From Kitasatospora viridis (GTDB taxonomy: Bacteria; Actinomycetota; Actinomycetes; Streptomycetales; Streptomycetaceae), in assembly GCF_007829815.1 (NCBI RefSeq), contig NZ_VIWT01000001.1:496001-560000 (forward strand): 64,000 nucleotides of DNA, read 5' to 3'. The translations under genes and the position numbers were made by a program. Positions 26,836 through 34,806 of this stretch are shown here, one piece after another (position 1 is the stretch's first letter; each line of letters opens with the position of its first letter). The notes beneath the pieces are model-generated. The model had not been told where the DNA came from. It was given only the letters and a program-made list of their open reading frames with translations, and searched no databases.

Positions 26836-28524
26836 TCAGGGTGTCGAGGGCGGCATGCCCGGAGCAGGTCGGGTCAGGGTGCCGGAGCCGCCGTCCACCT
26901 CCAGGTGCAGGGTGCCGCCCGGGTTGAGCGTGTACACCCGCGGCTTGCCGTCCGGGGTACAGCCGAGGCCGCCGGACAGCGCCGAGATCTTCAGCACGAC
27001 CTGGTTGTTGCTCGCCGACTCCAGGTAGTCGGTGCCGGTGCAGGTCATGCCGTTCGGCCAGAGGGTGGTGGCGGTGGCGACCACCTGGTCCACCTGGCCC
27101 TGGTGCAGGGTGACCTGGTAGCTGACCGAGCCGAGGACGCCCGGCTCGCTCAGGGTGCCACTCCAAGAACCGAGGTACGCCTGCGGGATCGCCCCTGAGA
27201 CTGCTGAGGCTGACGGGGTGGCAGGTGCGGCGGTGGACGGTTTGGGCTCTTGTCGGGGCGGTGCGCTGCTCGTCGCCGGCGGCTGCGCGGCGGGCGGTGA
27301 CTGGCCGTTGGTCGACGAGCCGTCACCGCTGGTCAGCCACAGGGTGGTCCCGACCGCCACCGCCGCGACCAGCACGGACGCGCCCAGCACGGCGGGCCAG
27401 CGGCGTCGCGGCGCTTGTGGTTGTGCTCGGGGCTGCGGGTGCGCTTGTGGGTACGGGGCGTACGGCGGGGCCGGGTGGCCGCCGCCGTACGGGTTGTCGG
27501 GCGCGCCGAAGACCCCGGTCGGCGGGCCCAGGTGCGGCTGCCCCGCCGGGCCGCCACCGGGCAGCCCGGTCGCCGGCGCGGTGGGCGGCGCGGTGGGCGG
27601 CGGCCCGGCCGGTCCCGGCACGTGGTCCAGGTTCAGTAGTTCCTCCGCCTGCCGTCCCACCGCCGCCGCCAGGGCGCCCGGCAGCCAGGCTCCCTCGCGC
27701 GGCCGGACCAGCCCCGCACCGGAGGCGTCGAGCCGCGCGGCGAGCTCCGCCGGCGCCGGCCGCTGCGCCGGATCCTTGGCCAGACAGGCCGTCACGATCC
27801 CGTGCAGCTGAGCGTCCAGGCCCGTCAACTCCGGTTCCTCGTAAGCGACCTTGAAGAGCAGGGCCGCCGTGCTGAGGCCCTCGCCGAACGGCTGCGCCCC
27901 TGTCGCCGCGTAGGCCAGCACGGTGCCGAGCGAGAAGACGTCGGACGGCGGCCCGACCTCCCGCCCGAGGGCCTGCTCCGGCGACATGAACCCCGGCGAG
28001 CCGATCACCAGGCCGGAGCGGGTCAGTGAGCTGGTGGCGTCCAGGGCCCGGGCGATGCCGAAGTCGATCAGCCGCGGTCCGTCGAAGGTGAGCAGCACGT
28101 TGGACGGCTTGACGTCCCGGTGCACCAGGCCGAGCGCGTGCACCGCGGCGAGCGCCTCGGCCAGTCCGACGCCCAGCACCCGCACCGAGTCGACCGGCAG
28201 CGGCCCGAACTCCCGGACGGCCGCGCCGAGCGCCGGGCCCGCGATGTAGCCGGTGGCGACCCAGGGGTGGCGGCTCTCGGTGTCCGCGTCCAGCACCGGC
28301 GCGGTCCATTCGCCGCCGACCAGCCGGGCCGCCTGGACCTCCTGCCGGAACCGGGCGCGGAACTCGCGGTCCTCGGCCAGCTCGCTGCGCACCACCTTGA
28401 GGGCGACCGCACGGCCCCCCGCCGTGCGCCCCAGGTACACCCGACCCATCCCGCCCGCACCCAGCCGCCGCAGCACCCGGTACTCACCGACCTGACGCGG
28501 GTCGTCCGGCTCCAGTGGCTCCAT
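26836..28524 (-). CDS. PASTA-less membrane Ser/Thr protein kinase
   Basis: Hanks-type kinase, 562 residues. The kinase domain occupies about residues 15-270: GAGGMGRVY (P-loop), ALKVV (Lys), HRDVKPSN (catalytic loop), DFGIA and a GSPGFMSPEQ activation segment. Then a Pro/Gly-rich linker, a single membrane helix (RRRWPAVLGASVLVAAVAV) and an extracellular domain of about 140 residues rich in beta-strands, without PASTA repeats. ATG 28524 has GGGAGGG about 10 bases upstream. The external domain (YLGSWSGTLSEPG, conserved Cys pairs) resembles those of other Streptomyces orphan kinases; its ligand is unknown. Confidence 0.9.
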   Translation of the reverse strand: MEPLEPDDPRQVGEYRVLRRLGAGGMGRVYLGRTAGGRAVALKVVRSELAEDREFRARFRQEVQAARLVGGEWTAPVLDADTESRHPWVATGYIAGPALGAAVREFGPLPVDSVRVLGVGLAEALAAVHALGLVHRDVKPSNVLLTFDGPRLIDFGIARALDATSSLTRSGLVIGSPGFMSPEQALGREVGPPSDVFSLGTVLAYAATGAQPFGEGLSTAALLFKVAYEEPELTGLDAQLHGIVTACLAKDPAQRPAPAELAARLDASGAGLVRPREGAWLPGALAAAVGRQAEELLNLDHVPGPAGPPPTAPPTAPATGLPGGGPAGQPHLGPPTGVFGAPDNPYGGGHPAPPYAPYPQAHPQPRAQPQAPRRRWPAVLGASVLVAAVAVGTTLWLTSGDGSSTNGQSPPAAQPPATSSAPPRQEPKPSTAAPATPSASAVSGAIPQAYLGSWSGTLSEPGVLGSVSYQVTLHQGQVDQVVATATTLWPNGMTCTGTDYLESASNNQVVLKISALSGGLGCTPDGKPRVYTLNPGGTLHLEVDGGSGTLTRPAPGMPPSTP

Positions 28525-28885
28525 GACCTGCTTCCCTCCCCAACCCCACCGGCCCGCCTCCCCGGCCGACCCGGCACGACCGTACACCGGTGCGTGGCGG
28601 CTCGGGGCGGCGAAGTGCCTATAGAGGGAAGGTGTGATGACGAAGCATCAGGTAAGGCGAACCGTTGGCGCCCTAGTTCGGAGTGGTGGGATTCAGGCTC
28701 GCCCCCGGGACGGCCAGGAGGAGTCCCGCTACGGCCATACCTGCTCGTGCGATGACCGGCCACGACGCGACGGTGGGAGCTCCGGTTCGGGGCGGCGTTG
28801 CGCTGGACCGGCAACGCGGGGATCCCGGGATCCGGTGCCCGTAGGATCGGCCGGGTTCGATCACGTGTGGTGGGAGGGGTCACCG
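28525..28885. other. Gap of about 360 bases between kinase and amidohydrolase
   Basis: Divergent intergenic region. The open frame running through 28634-28885 into the amidohydrolase gene has poor composition and is read as noncoding. I see no clear palindrome or small gene. Confidence 0.35.
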
Positions 28886-29932
28886 GTGGTACTCCAGGTG
28901 CGGGGCGTGGTGCTGCCGGAGCGGGAGGAGCGGTCCTTCTGGATCGACGGTGACCGCCTGCGGACCGAGCCCGTGCGCGGCGCCGAGCTCGTGGTGGACG
29001 GCGGCTGGCTGCTGCCCGGATTGGTGGACGCCCATACCCACCCCGGCACCGAGGACCGGGCCGTCCCGTTCGGCGACCAGGTGCTCCGTCGGCACCTGGT
29101 GGCGCACCGGGACGCGGGCGTGCTGCTGGTCCGGACCCCCGGGTCCGCAGCCCGGATCCCCGGCTGGGTGGACGAGGACCCGGAGCTGCCCCGGGTGCGG
29201 TCGGCCGGGCGCTGGCTGGCGACGCCCGGGCGGTTCTTCCCCGGCTTCGGACGGGACGTCGACGAGGCCGACCTTGCGCGCGCCGCCGTGGAGGAGGCGC
29301 AGGCGTCCTCGGGCTGGTGCAAGGTGGTCGCCGACTGGCGGTTCGACCAGCCCGCGCTGCCGCTGGAGGTGCTGCGCGCGGTGGTCACGGCCGTGCACGC
29401 GGTCGGCGGCAAGGTGGCCGCGCACTGCCAAACCGCCGACGGCTGCCGCAACGCCGTCGAGGCCGGGGTCGACAGCCTGGAGCACGGGATGCACCTGGAC
29501 CCCGGCCTGCTGGACCTGATGGCCGCTCAGGGCACCGCCCTCGTCCCCACCCTCAGCGTCTTCGGCGCGGGCGCCGACCGGATGCGCGCCGCCGAGCCGA
29601 GCGCCCGCCGCGACTGGTGGCTGGCCGGCTGGGCGGGGATGCTGCCGACCGTGCGGGCCGCGCACGAGGCCGGGGTCACCCTGCTGGCCGGGACGGACAG
29701 CTTCCCGTGCGGCACCGTCGGCTCCGAGGTGGAGTGGCTGGTCCGGGCCGGACTGCCGGCCGAGATCGCGCTCGGCGCGGCCTCCTGGGCGGCGCGCGAC
29801 TGGCTCGGCCTGCCCGGACTGGTCGAGGGCGCCCCCGCCGACCTGGTCGCCTACGACGCCGATCCGACCCTCGACCCGTCGGTTCTCGCCCACCCCAGCC
29901 GCATCATCCTGCGCGGCCGGATCATCGCCTGA
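28886..29932 (+). CDS. Amidohydrolase family protein
   Basis: Metal-dependent TIM-barrel hydrolase of the imidazolonepropionase/dihydroorotase-like group. The first metal-binding motif is HTHPG, preceded by LLPGLVD; later ligands fit VAAHCQT, LEHGMHL and GTDSFP. The C-terminal beta-sandwich strand is GAPADLVAYDADP followed by IILRGRII. GTG 28886 is chosen because GGGAGGGG lies 6 bases upstream. 348 residues, a little short for the family. The reaction cannot be predicted. Confidence 0.87.
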   Translation: MVLQVRGVVLPEREERSFWIDGDRLRTEPVRGAELVVDGGWLLPGLVDAHTHPGTEDRAVPFGDQVLRRHLVAHRDAGVLLVRTPGSAARIPGWVDEDPELPRVRSAGRWLATPGRFFPGFGRDVDEADLARAAVEEAQASSGWCKVVADWRFDQPALPLEVLRAVVTAVHAVGGKVAAHCQTADGCRNAVEAGVDSLEHGMHLDPGLLDLMAAQGTALVPTLSVFGAGADRMRAAEPSARRDWWLAGWAGMLPTVRAAHEAGVTLLAGTDSFPCGTVGSEVEWLVRAGLPAEIALGAASWAARDWLGLPGLVEGAPADLVAYDADPTLDPSVLAHPSRIILRGRIIA

Positions 29933-29969
29933 CGAAGGACGGGAGGACGGGAGGGCGGAGGTTCGTGAC

Positions 29970-30488
29970 GTGTTCTCGGAAGTCGACGTGATCGACGTTC
30001 TGCGCAAGCTGGCACGGGCTGGAGTGACGGCGCGGGTGGACGGCGGATGGGGCGTGGACGCGCTGGTCGGTGCGACCACGCGCGCCCGCTCCGGCCTCGA
30101 CCTGGTCGTGCTGCCGGCCGAACTGCCGGCGGCGCTCGATGTTCGGCGCGAAGGAGGAGAAGTGACATCGCACCAGGGCTACGGCTGGCCGACCGACAAA
30201 CTCACCGCCCTCCGGCTCGGTCCGCGGCTCGTCACCGAGGTGCCGGCCTCGCGCCCGGGCCGGCGGGCGTTCGTGGATGTCACGCCGGTTCGGGGCGGGA
30301 CGGGCTTCCGAGTGGACCACCGCGAGTACGAGGCCGACCAGACCGAGGGCTTCGACTACGACATCGGCGAGGAGCTGGTGCGCACCGCCTCGGCGGCGGA
30401 CGAGGGCGAGCTGTTGCGCGTGCTCGACGCTTGGCGGCTGTCCCCGGCGGGCTTCGAGTACCCCTGGAACACCGACGACCCTCGGTAG
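29970..30488 (+). CDS. Nucleotidyltransferase-like protein (lincosamide/aminoglycoside NTase type)
   Basis: 172-residue protein with the small nucleotidyltransferase fold seen in lincosamide nucleotidyltransferases. The helix-loop motif is DGGWGVDALVG followed by TRARSGLDLVV, which corresponds to the GG(W)xxD...HxDLD active site; here the usual His is replaced (RSGLDL), so activity is doubtful. GTG 29970 follows GGAGG with 9-base spacing. Adjacent to the amidohydrolase but not clearly linked. It may be a degenerate resistance-type enzyme or a toxin-like NTase without its antitoxin. Confidence 0.75.
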   Translation: MFSEVDVIDVLRKLARAGVTARVDGGWGVDALVGATTRARSGLDLVVLPAELPAALDVRREGGEVTSHQGYGWPTDKLTALRLGPRLVTEVPASRPGRRAFVDVTPVRGGTGFRVDHREYEADQTEGFDYDIGEELVRTASAADEGELLRVLDAWRLSPAGFEYPWNTDDPR

Positions 30489-30587
30489 CGACAGCTGACC
30501 CGGTGTCAGCAAAACCACCTCCTGTCCTGCCCCAGCGCTCATACACTTCCCACACGACCCAGGCTCCGGACCGTGAGGGGATGCTTC

Positions 30588-31214
30588 GTGGCGTCACGTC
30601 GTCCTGCCCGCAGGCGCTACTACCGTCGACGGCGCGCGAACAGTGGGCTCTGGATCGCGCTCCTGGTCGGTGCCGTGATCCTGCTGCTGATCGTGCGGAC
30701 GGTCTCGGAGCACCCGCTCGGGGCGGCCGTCCTGGTCGTGCTCCTCGCCGGGGCCGCAGTTGGCGGTTACCTGGTCCACCAGCGACAGCAGCAGGCACGG
30801 TTCGAGCTGCGGGCGACCCACGCGTACACGCTCGCCGAGTACCACCGGATGACCGCGACCCAGTTCGAGCGGGCGCTCGCGGACCTGTGCCGGCGGGACG
30901 GGTGCACCAGGGTCAAAGTAGTGGGCGGCGCGGGCGACTTGGGCGCCGACGTGATCGCCATGACGCCCGCCGGGCAGCGCCTGGTGCTCCAGGCGAAGCG
31001 GTACGCCCCCAGCACCAAGGTCGGCTCGGGCGACATGCAGAAGGTCGGCGGCACCGCCCGCCAGATCCACGGCGCGGACATCGCAGCGGTGGTGACCACC
31101 TCCACCTTCACCCGGCACGCCCTCGACTACAGCCGCCGCCTCGGCATCCGCACGTACGATGGCACCGCACTCGCCGGCTGGGCGAGCCGCACGGGTCCGG
31201 CGCCTTGGGAGTGA
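30588..31214 (+). CDS. Membrane-anchored Mrr-like restriction endonuclease
   Basis: PD-(D/E)xK nuclease domain (about residues 95-205) tied to two N-terminal membrane helices (GLWIALLVGAVILLLIV and AAVLVVLLAGAAVGGYLV). The fold motif is GDLGADVIAMTPAGQRLVLQ, then AKRY: Asp in GADV and a QAK replacing ExK, which is common in the Mrr group. A basic N-terminal tail (RRPARRRYYRRRR) precedes the helices. GTG 30588 has GAGGGG at 7-base spacing, better than GTG 30573. 208 residues. Such proteins are frequent in Streptomyces and may act on foreign or modified DNA; that role is inferred. Confidence 0.85.
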   Translation: MASRRPARRRYYRRRRANSGLWIALLVGAVILLLIVRTVSEHPLGAAVLVVLLAGAAVGGYLVHQRQQQARFELRATHAYTLAEYHRMTATQFERALADLCRRDGCTRVKVVGGAGDLGADVIAMTPAGQRLVLQAKRYAPSTKVGSGDMQKVGGTARQIHGADIAAVVTTSTFTRHALDYSRRLGIRTYDGTALAGWASRTGPAPWE

Positions 31215-31218
31215 AGCG

Positions 31219-31629
31219 GTGTTCGCCTTGCCAGAGGGATCGTGGTGGGACTGGGAGGTGGTGGAGTGGATCCCCGGACGGCTGCGGTTCGGGGCGGGCT
31301 ACGACCTGACGTACCACCACGAGTTGGAGCTGGTGTTCAGCGATCCGATGTACGTCGCGTGCCCTTCGGCGTTCCACGACCCGGAGTTCCGCGAGCCGAC
31401 GGCCGAGGAGCTCGCACTGATGGTGCGTCAGGTCGGTGAACTGCCACCGGTGCTGGTGGCGTTCGAGGCGGACGCGGGCGGGTCCGGGCCGGCCACCGGC
31501 CTGATCGCGGCGGAGCAGGTGAGAGTGGTCCAGGGGTCCTGGTCGCACGTCGTTCAGGGTGGCCGGTCAGCGCCGGCGACGCAGGCGGGGGACCGCCAGG
31601 AGCAACAGGCCTGCGAGCCCGGACAGTAG
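31219..31629 (+). CDS. Hypothetical protein, about 136 aa
   Basis: Starts with GTG 31219, four bases after the nuclease stop, with GGGAG upstream, so it is probably in one operon with it. The sequence is WW/DW-rich at the N-terminus (EGSWWDWEVVEWIPGRLRF) and resembles small Streptomyces proteins of unknown function. The last 25 residues (after VRVVQGSW) are low-complexity and overlap the converging gene fragment by 63 bases, so the true C-terminus of homologues may be earlier. Confidence 0.6.
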   Translation: MFALPEGSWWDWEVVEWIPGRLRFGAGYDLTYHHELELVFSDPMYVACPSAFHDPEFREPTAEELALMVRQVGELPPVLVAFEADAGGSGPATGLIAAEQVRVVQGSWSHVVQGGRSAPATQAGDRQEQQACEPGQ

Positions 31630-32007
31630 GGCTCCCAGCAGGAGCGGCAGCGCCGTGGTCCCGATATCGGACAGCGGGGGCCTCGGGGTCGGCGGAGTGG
31701 GCGTCGGGGGCGGAGGCGGTGTCGGGGGCGGGGGCGGCGTCGGGGGCAGCGACGCGTGATAGGTGACCACCAGGTCGGCGTCGATGGTCAGGTCGCTGGC
31801 GACCCCGGTGAGCGCGCCGTGCGCATCGGTGAGCTTGGCCAGGACGCAACCTGGTTCCGCGAAAAGGCCCTGATGAGCCGTCATGAAGCTATAGAAGCCG
31901 TAGCCACCGGAGGGCATGGCGCCGATCCAGCGGGCCTTGTGGATCGCGGCCGGGCCGCCGGGGGACCGGGCTGGCGCCGACCATGGCGGCTCAACGCTGG
32001 GCAGAGG
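31567..32007 (-). pseudogene. 3' remnant of a cell-surface anchored protein
   Basis: Open frame with no convincing start at its 5' end; the longest ATG version begins at 31917. The translation shows a folded segment (HKARWIGAMPSGGYGFYSFM, later GCVLAKLTD), a Pro/Thr spacer of about 25 residues (PPTPPPPP) and a C-terminal anchor SDIGTTALPLLLGALLSGLA ending in basic RRRR. LSDIG stands where a sortase motif such as LAxTG would be, so sorting is probably lost. It looks like the tail of a longer surface protein whose front was deleted. Confidence 0.5.
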
Positions 32008-32066
32008 TCACCCTGGAGGCTTAGCAAAGGGTGGTGGCTGAGTGGGCGTCAGACTGTGGGCGTTCC

Positions 32067-32085
32067 GTTAATAATGGGCATTAGC
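32067..32085. repeat. AT-rich palindromic element, copy 1
   Basis: GTTAATAATGGGCATTAGC, containing the palindrome TAATG-GG-CATTA. It is very AT-rich for this genome. The identical 19-mer recurs at 32168-32186, and related copies flank the hydrolase gene at 48.8-49.7 kb. Confidence 0.75.
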
Positions 32086-32169
32086 GGCGGGGGCCAACGG
32101 GCTAATGACGGCCACTCAGCCCCGCTCGATCCCGCTCGGCCGTGAGCAACGGGCACTACTAACGGGCGT

Positions 32170-32218
32170 TAATAATGGGCATTAGCAACGGCTTCGACAT
32201 TGCTAATGCCCATTATTA
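32170..32218. repeat. Perfect 19-bp inverted repeat of the AT-rich element
   Basis: TAATAATGGGCATTAGCAA at 32170-32188 and its exact complement at 32200-32218 around an 11-base loop. The stop codon of the NTF2-like gene (TAA, 32218-32216) lies inside it, so it may also act as that gene's terminator. Each arm carries TAATGGGCATTA. Confidence 0.8.
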
Positions 32219-32608
32219 GGCGACGAGCTGGGCCGCGAAGACCGCGTGGTTGAAGTACGCCTTGGCCTCACGGATCAACCCGGAAGCCGGGTCGAGCTCG
32301 TACACGTTGATGCCGGACCAGTTGACGGGCCGTCCGTCCAGCGACACCGCCGCACCGCGCCAGGACACGGCGGTGAACCCGCCCACGGTGTGGGCCTCCA
32401 GCGGCGTCAGCCCCAGGAACGGCGCGAAGTTCGGCAGCACGCCCGCGATGAACTCGCGGATCGCCTCGCGGCCGCGCAGCGGCTCGGTGCCGACCGGGTC
32501 GTGGAAGAGCGCATCCGGGGCGAAGGAGTCCGCCCAGGCGTCAGCGTCAGCGCGCTGCGAGGCGTCGAAGAACTGCGACACGGCGGCGGGCATGGCGGGG
32601 AAGGTCAT
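32216..32608 (-). CDS. NTF2/SnoaL-like domain protein
   Basis: 130-residue protein with the nuclear-transport-factor-2/SnoaL fold (FFDASQRADADAWADSFAP, then FHDPVGTEPLRGREAIREF). Members are small cone-shaped enzymes or ligand-binding proteins, often isomerases or cyclases. ATG 32608 with AGGTGAG upstream is preferred to GTG 32617. It begins 12 bases after the MFS transporter stop and is its operon partner. Unusual for this region, it ends with TAA inside the AT-rich inverted repeat. Confidence 0.88.
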   Translation of the reverse strand: MTFPAMPAAVSQFFDASQRADADAWADSFAPDALFHDPVGTEPLRGREAIREFIAGVLPNFAPFLGLTPLEAHTVGGFTAVSWRGAAVSLDGRPVNWSGINVYELDPASGLIREAKAYFNHAVFAAQLVA

Positions 32609-32620
32609 CGAACTCACCTT

Positions 32621-33844
32621 TCAGTGGTGGTTGTTGCTGTCGTAGCGGTAGGCGGCGGGGAGGACCAGGAGCCCGGCCAGCGCCAGCGCGGCCTGCACCG
32701 CGCAGACCCCGCCCCAGCCGAAGGCCCCGTAGCAGGCGGTCGAGGCGGCGGCAGCGACGGCGCCGCAGAGGAAGACGATGACCATGAAGACGGTGTTGGC
32801 CCGGCTGCGGACGTCCGGCAGGTGGGCCAGCACCCGTGCCTGGTTGGCGAGTTGGCTCCACTGCACGCCGACGTTGGCGAGCACGATGCCCAGGATCACC
32901 GCGACCAGGCGCGAGGACCCGAGCGCGTACGCCCCGGCGGAGAGCAGCGTCAGCAGCAGCGCGGCGGCGGCGATCGGCAGCGGGCCGCGCCGGTCGATGA
33001 ACCGCCCCGCCCACGGTGCCGCCACCGCACCGGCCAGCCCCAGCAGTCCGAACAGTCCGGCAACCGCACTGCTGAAGTGGTAGTGACGGCCTGTCAGCAC
33101 CAGCACGAGCGTGGTCCAGGTGGCGCTGTATGCCCCGAACAGCGCACCGTGCAGAAGGCTGGAGTGCCGCAGCGCCGGCTGCTCGCGCAGCAGGCGCGGC
33201 AGTGAGGCGAGCAGGCTCGTGTAGCGCGGCCCGGTGCGCTCCCCCTCCGCCGGCAGCAGCCGCACGGTGACCGCGCCGGCCACCGCCGTGAGCGCGGCCG
33301 CGAGCAGGTAAACAGCACGCCAGCCGAGGAGTTGGCCGACCGCGCCGCCGACCACCCGGGAGCCGACGATCCCGGTCAGCAGCCCGATCTGCACGTTGGC
33401 GACCACCGAGGCGCGCCGCTCGGGCGGGGCGAGTTCGGCGGCGAGCGGCACCAGCACCTGCGGGATCACGGTGGCGCCACCGATCAGCGCGGTGGCGGCG
33501 GCGAGCACGGCGAGGCCGGGTGCGGCGGCGGCCGCCAGCAGCATCGCGACGGTGACCGCGAGCAGGGCGCCGAGCAGCGGCCGACGGCGGCGGACGTCGC
33601 CGAGCGGGACCAGCAGCAGGATCCCGGCGGCGTACCCGAACTGGGCGCAGGTGACGACCACGCCGGCCGCTGAGCGCGAGGCGCCGAACCCGCCGGCGAG
33701 CAGGGCGAGCAGCGGCTGGGCCAGGTAGACGTTGGCGACGGTCGCGCCGCTGCAGACGGCCATGGCCAGGAAGAGCAGCGGTCGGGCGGATCCGCGGGCG
33801 GGGGTGGCCGCGACCGAGCGCGGTGCCACCACAGGTGACGACAT
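32621..33844 (-). CDS. MFS transporter, drug/sugar efflux type
   Basis: Twelve-helix major facilitator of 407 residues, most like AraJ/Ydh-type proton-driven efflux pumps. Seen are the loop 2-3 motif GDVRRRRPLLG, a helix-5 motif with Gly/Pro residues (IVGSRVVGGAVG) and a central loop near residue 185. ATG 33844 follows GGGAGGG. First gene of an operon with the NTF2-like protein, divergent from a TetR regulator with operator-like repeats between them, so transport is probably induced by a small molecule. Confidence 0.9.
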   Translation of the reverse strand: MSSPVVAPRSVAATPARGSARPLLFLAMAVCSGATVANVYLAQPLLALLAGGFGASRSAAGVVVTCAQFGYAAGILLLVPLGDVRRRRPLLGALLAVTVAMLLAAAAAPGLAVLAAATALIGGATVIPQVLVPLAAELAPPERRASVVANVQIGLLTGIVGSRVVGGAVGQLLGWRAVYLLAAALTAVAGAVTVRLLPAEGERTGPRYTSLLASLPRLLREQPALRHSSLLHGALFGAYSATWTTLVLVLTGRHYHFSSAVAGLFGLLGLAGAVAAPWAGRFIDRRGPLPIAAAALLLTLLSAGAYALGSSRLVAVILGIVLANVGVQWSQLANQARVLAHLPDVRSRANTVFMVIVFLCGAVAAAASTACYGAFGWGGVCAVQAALALAGLLVLPAAYRYDSNNHH

Positions 33845-33932
33845 GACAGGTCCCTCCCCTGGGGGTGTCGATGAGCGGAAGGCGAACACCCGGGCGACAT
33901 GAGCGCCCGGATCAGCACGGCCAAGCTAAACC

Positions 33933-33961
33933 AACCAGATAGTTTATTCAACTGGATAGTT
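33933..33961. promoter_or_regulatory. Paired TetR-type operators
   Basis: AACCAGATAGTT at 33933-33944 and AACTGGATAGTT at 33950-33961, two near-identical imperfect palindromes 17 bases apart in the divergent region between the MFS and TetR genes. AT-rich in a GC-rich context, hence likely operators. Confidence 0.6.
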
Positions 33962-34089
33962 GAGTTAGGGCCTCCCATTGCTACCCTTGCTGCGGGATCC
34001 CTCCCCCAGCCCACGGCCGGGAGGGGGCAGCTCCCGGCCGAAGGCTGGGGCGTACCCACAGCCCACGGCGCCCAGGAGGAGGCCGGACC

Positions 34090-34680
34090 ATGACCGCACG
34101 CTCGGAGCGGACCCGGAGTCAGATCTACCAAGCCGCCCTCACCGAGTTCGCCGAGCACGGCATCGCGGGCGCCCGGGTGGACCGGATCGCCGAGCAGGCG
34201 CAGGCCAACAAGCAGGCCATCTACCGCTACTTCGGCGACAAGGAGCAGCTGTTCGCCACCGTGCTGGAGGGCACCCTGAGCGAGCTGGCCGCCGCCGTGC
34301 CGCCCGCCGGCCCGGACGGCACGGTGGCCGCCGCCGACTACGTGGACCGGCTGCTCGCCTACCACCAGAGCCACCCCGAGGTGCTCCGACTGCTGCTTTG
34401 GGAGGCGCTGGAGTACCGCGACCGGGCCGTCCCGGACGAGGCGGCACGGGCCGCCCACTACCGGCAGAAGTCCGAGGCGCTGGCCGGCGCCCGCACCCCC
34501 GGGTCCGAGCAGGCGAAGGCGATCGACCCGGCCACCCTGATGCTGATCTTCACCGGCCTGGTCGGCTGGCCGCTGGCCGTGCCGCAGGTCCGCCGGATGA
34601 TGGTCGGCGACGGCCCCGAGGCGATGGAGCGGGTCCGCCGGGCCGCCATCGCGGCGGCCGAGCTGATCACCCAGGCGTGA
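34090..34680 (+). CDS. TetR/AcrR family transcriptional regulator
   Basis: 196-residue repressor. N-terminal helix-turn-helix TEFAEHGIAGARVDRIAEQA and NKQAIYRYFGDKEQLF; helical ligand domain after it. ATG 34090 follows GGAGGAGG. Divergent from the MFS/NTF2 operon and probably its repressor. The last codons (LITQA) form the first copy of the 26-bp tandem repeat that continues past the stop. Confidence 0.92.
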   Translation: MTARSERTRSQIYQAALTEFAEHGIAGARVDRIAEQAQANKQAIYRYFGDKEQLFATVLEGTLSELAAAVPPAGPDGTVAAADYVDRLLAYHQSHPEVLRLLLWEALEYRDRAVPDEAARAAHYRQKSEALAGARTPGSEQAKAIDPATLMLIFTGLVGWPLAVPQVRRMMVGDGPEAMERVRRAAIAAAELITQA

Positions 34681-34805
34681 CCGGCAGGCCCATCACCCAG
34701 GCGTGACCGGCGCGCCCATCACCCAGGTGTGACTGGCAGGCCCATCGCCCAGGTGTGACCGACGGGCCCCGAGCGTCGGCCGTCGAGCGCATCACCCAGA
34801 CGTGA
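34666..34805. repeat. 26-bp tandem repeat downstream of the TetR gene
   Basis: ATCACCCAGGCGTGA or close variants begin at 34666, 34692, 34718 and 34744 (period 26), with one further copy at 34791. The first copy is the 3' end of the TetR coding sequence including its stop, so the array arose by local duplication of that end. Confidence 0.75.
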
Positions 34806-34806
34806 C

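Noticed and set aside
32246..33205. Long plus-strand frame across the NTF2 and MFS genes
   Set aside because: Antisense shadow of two clear genes.
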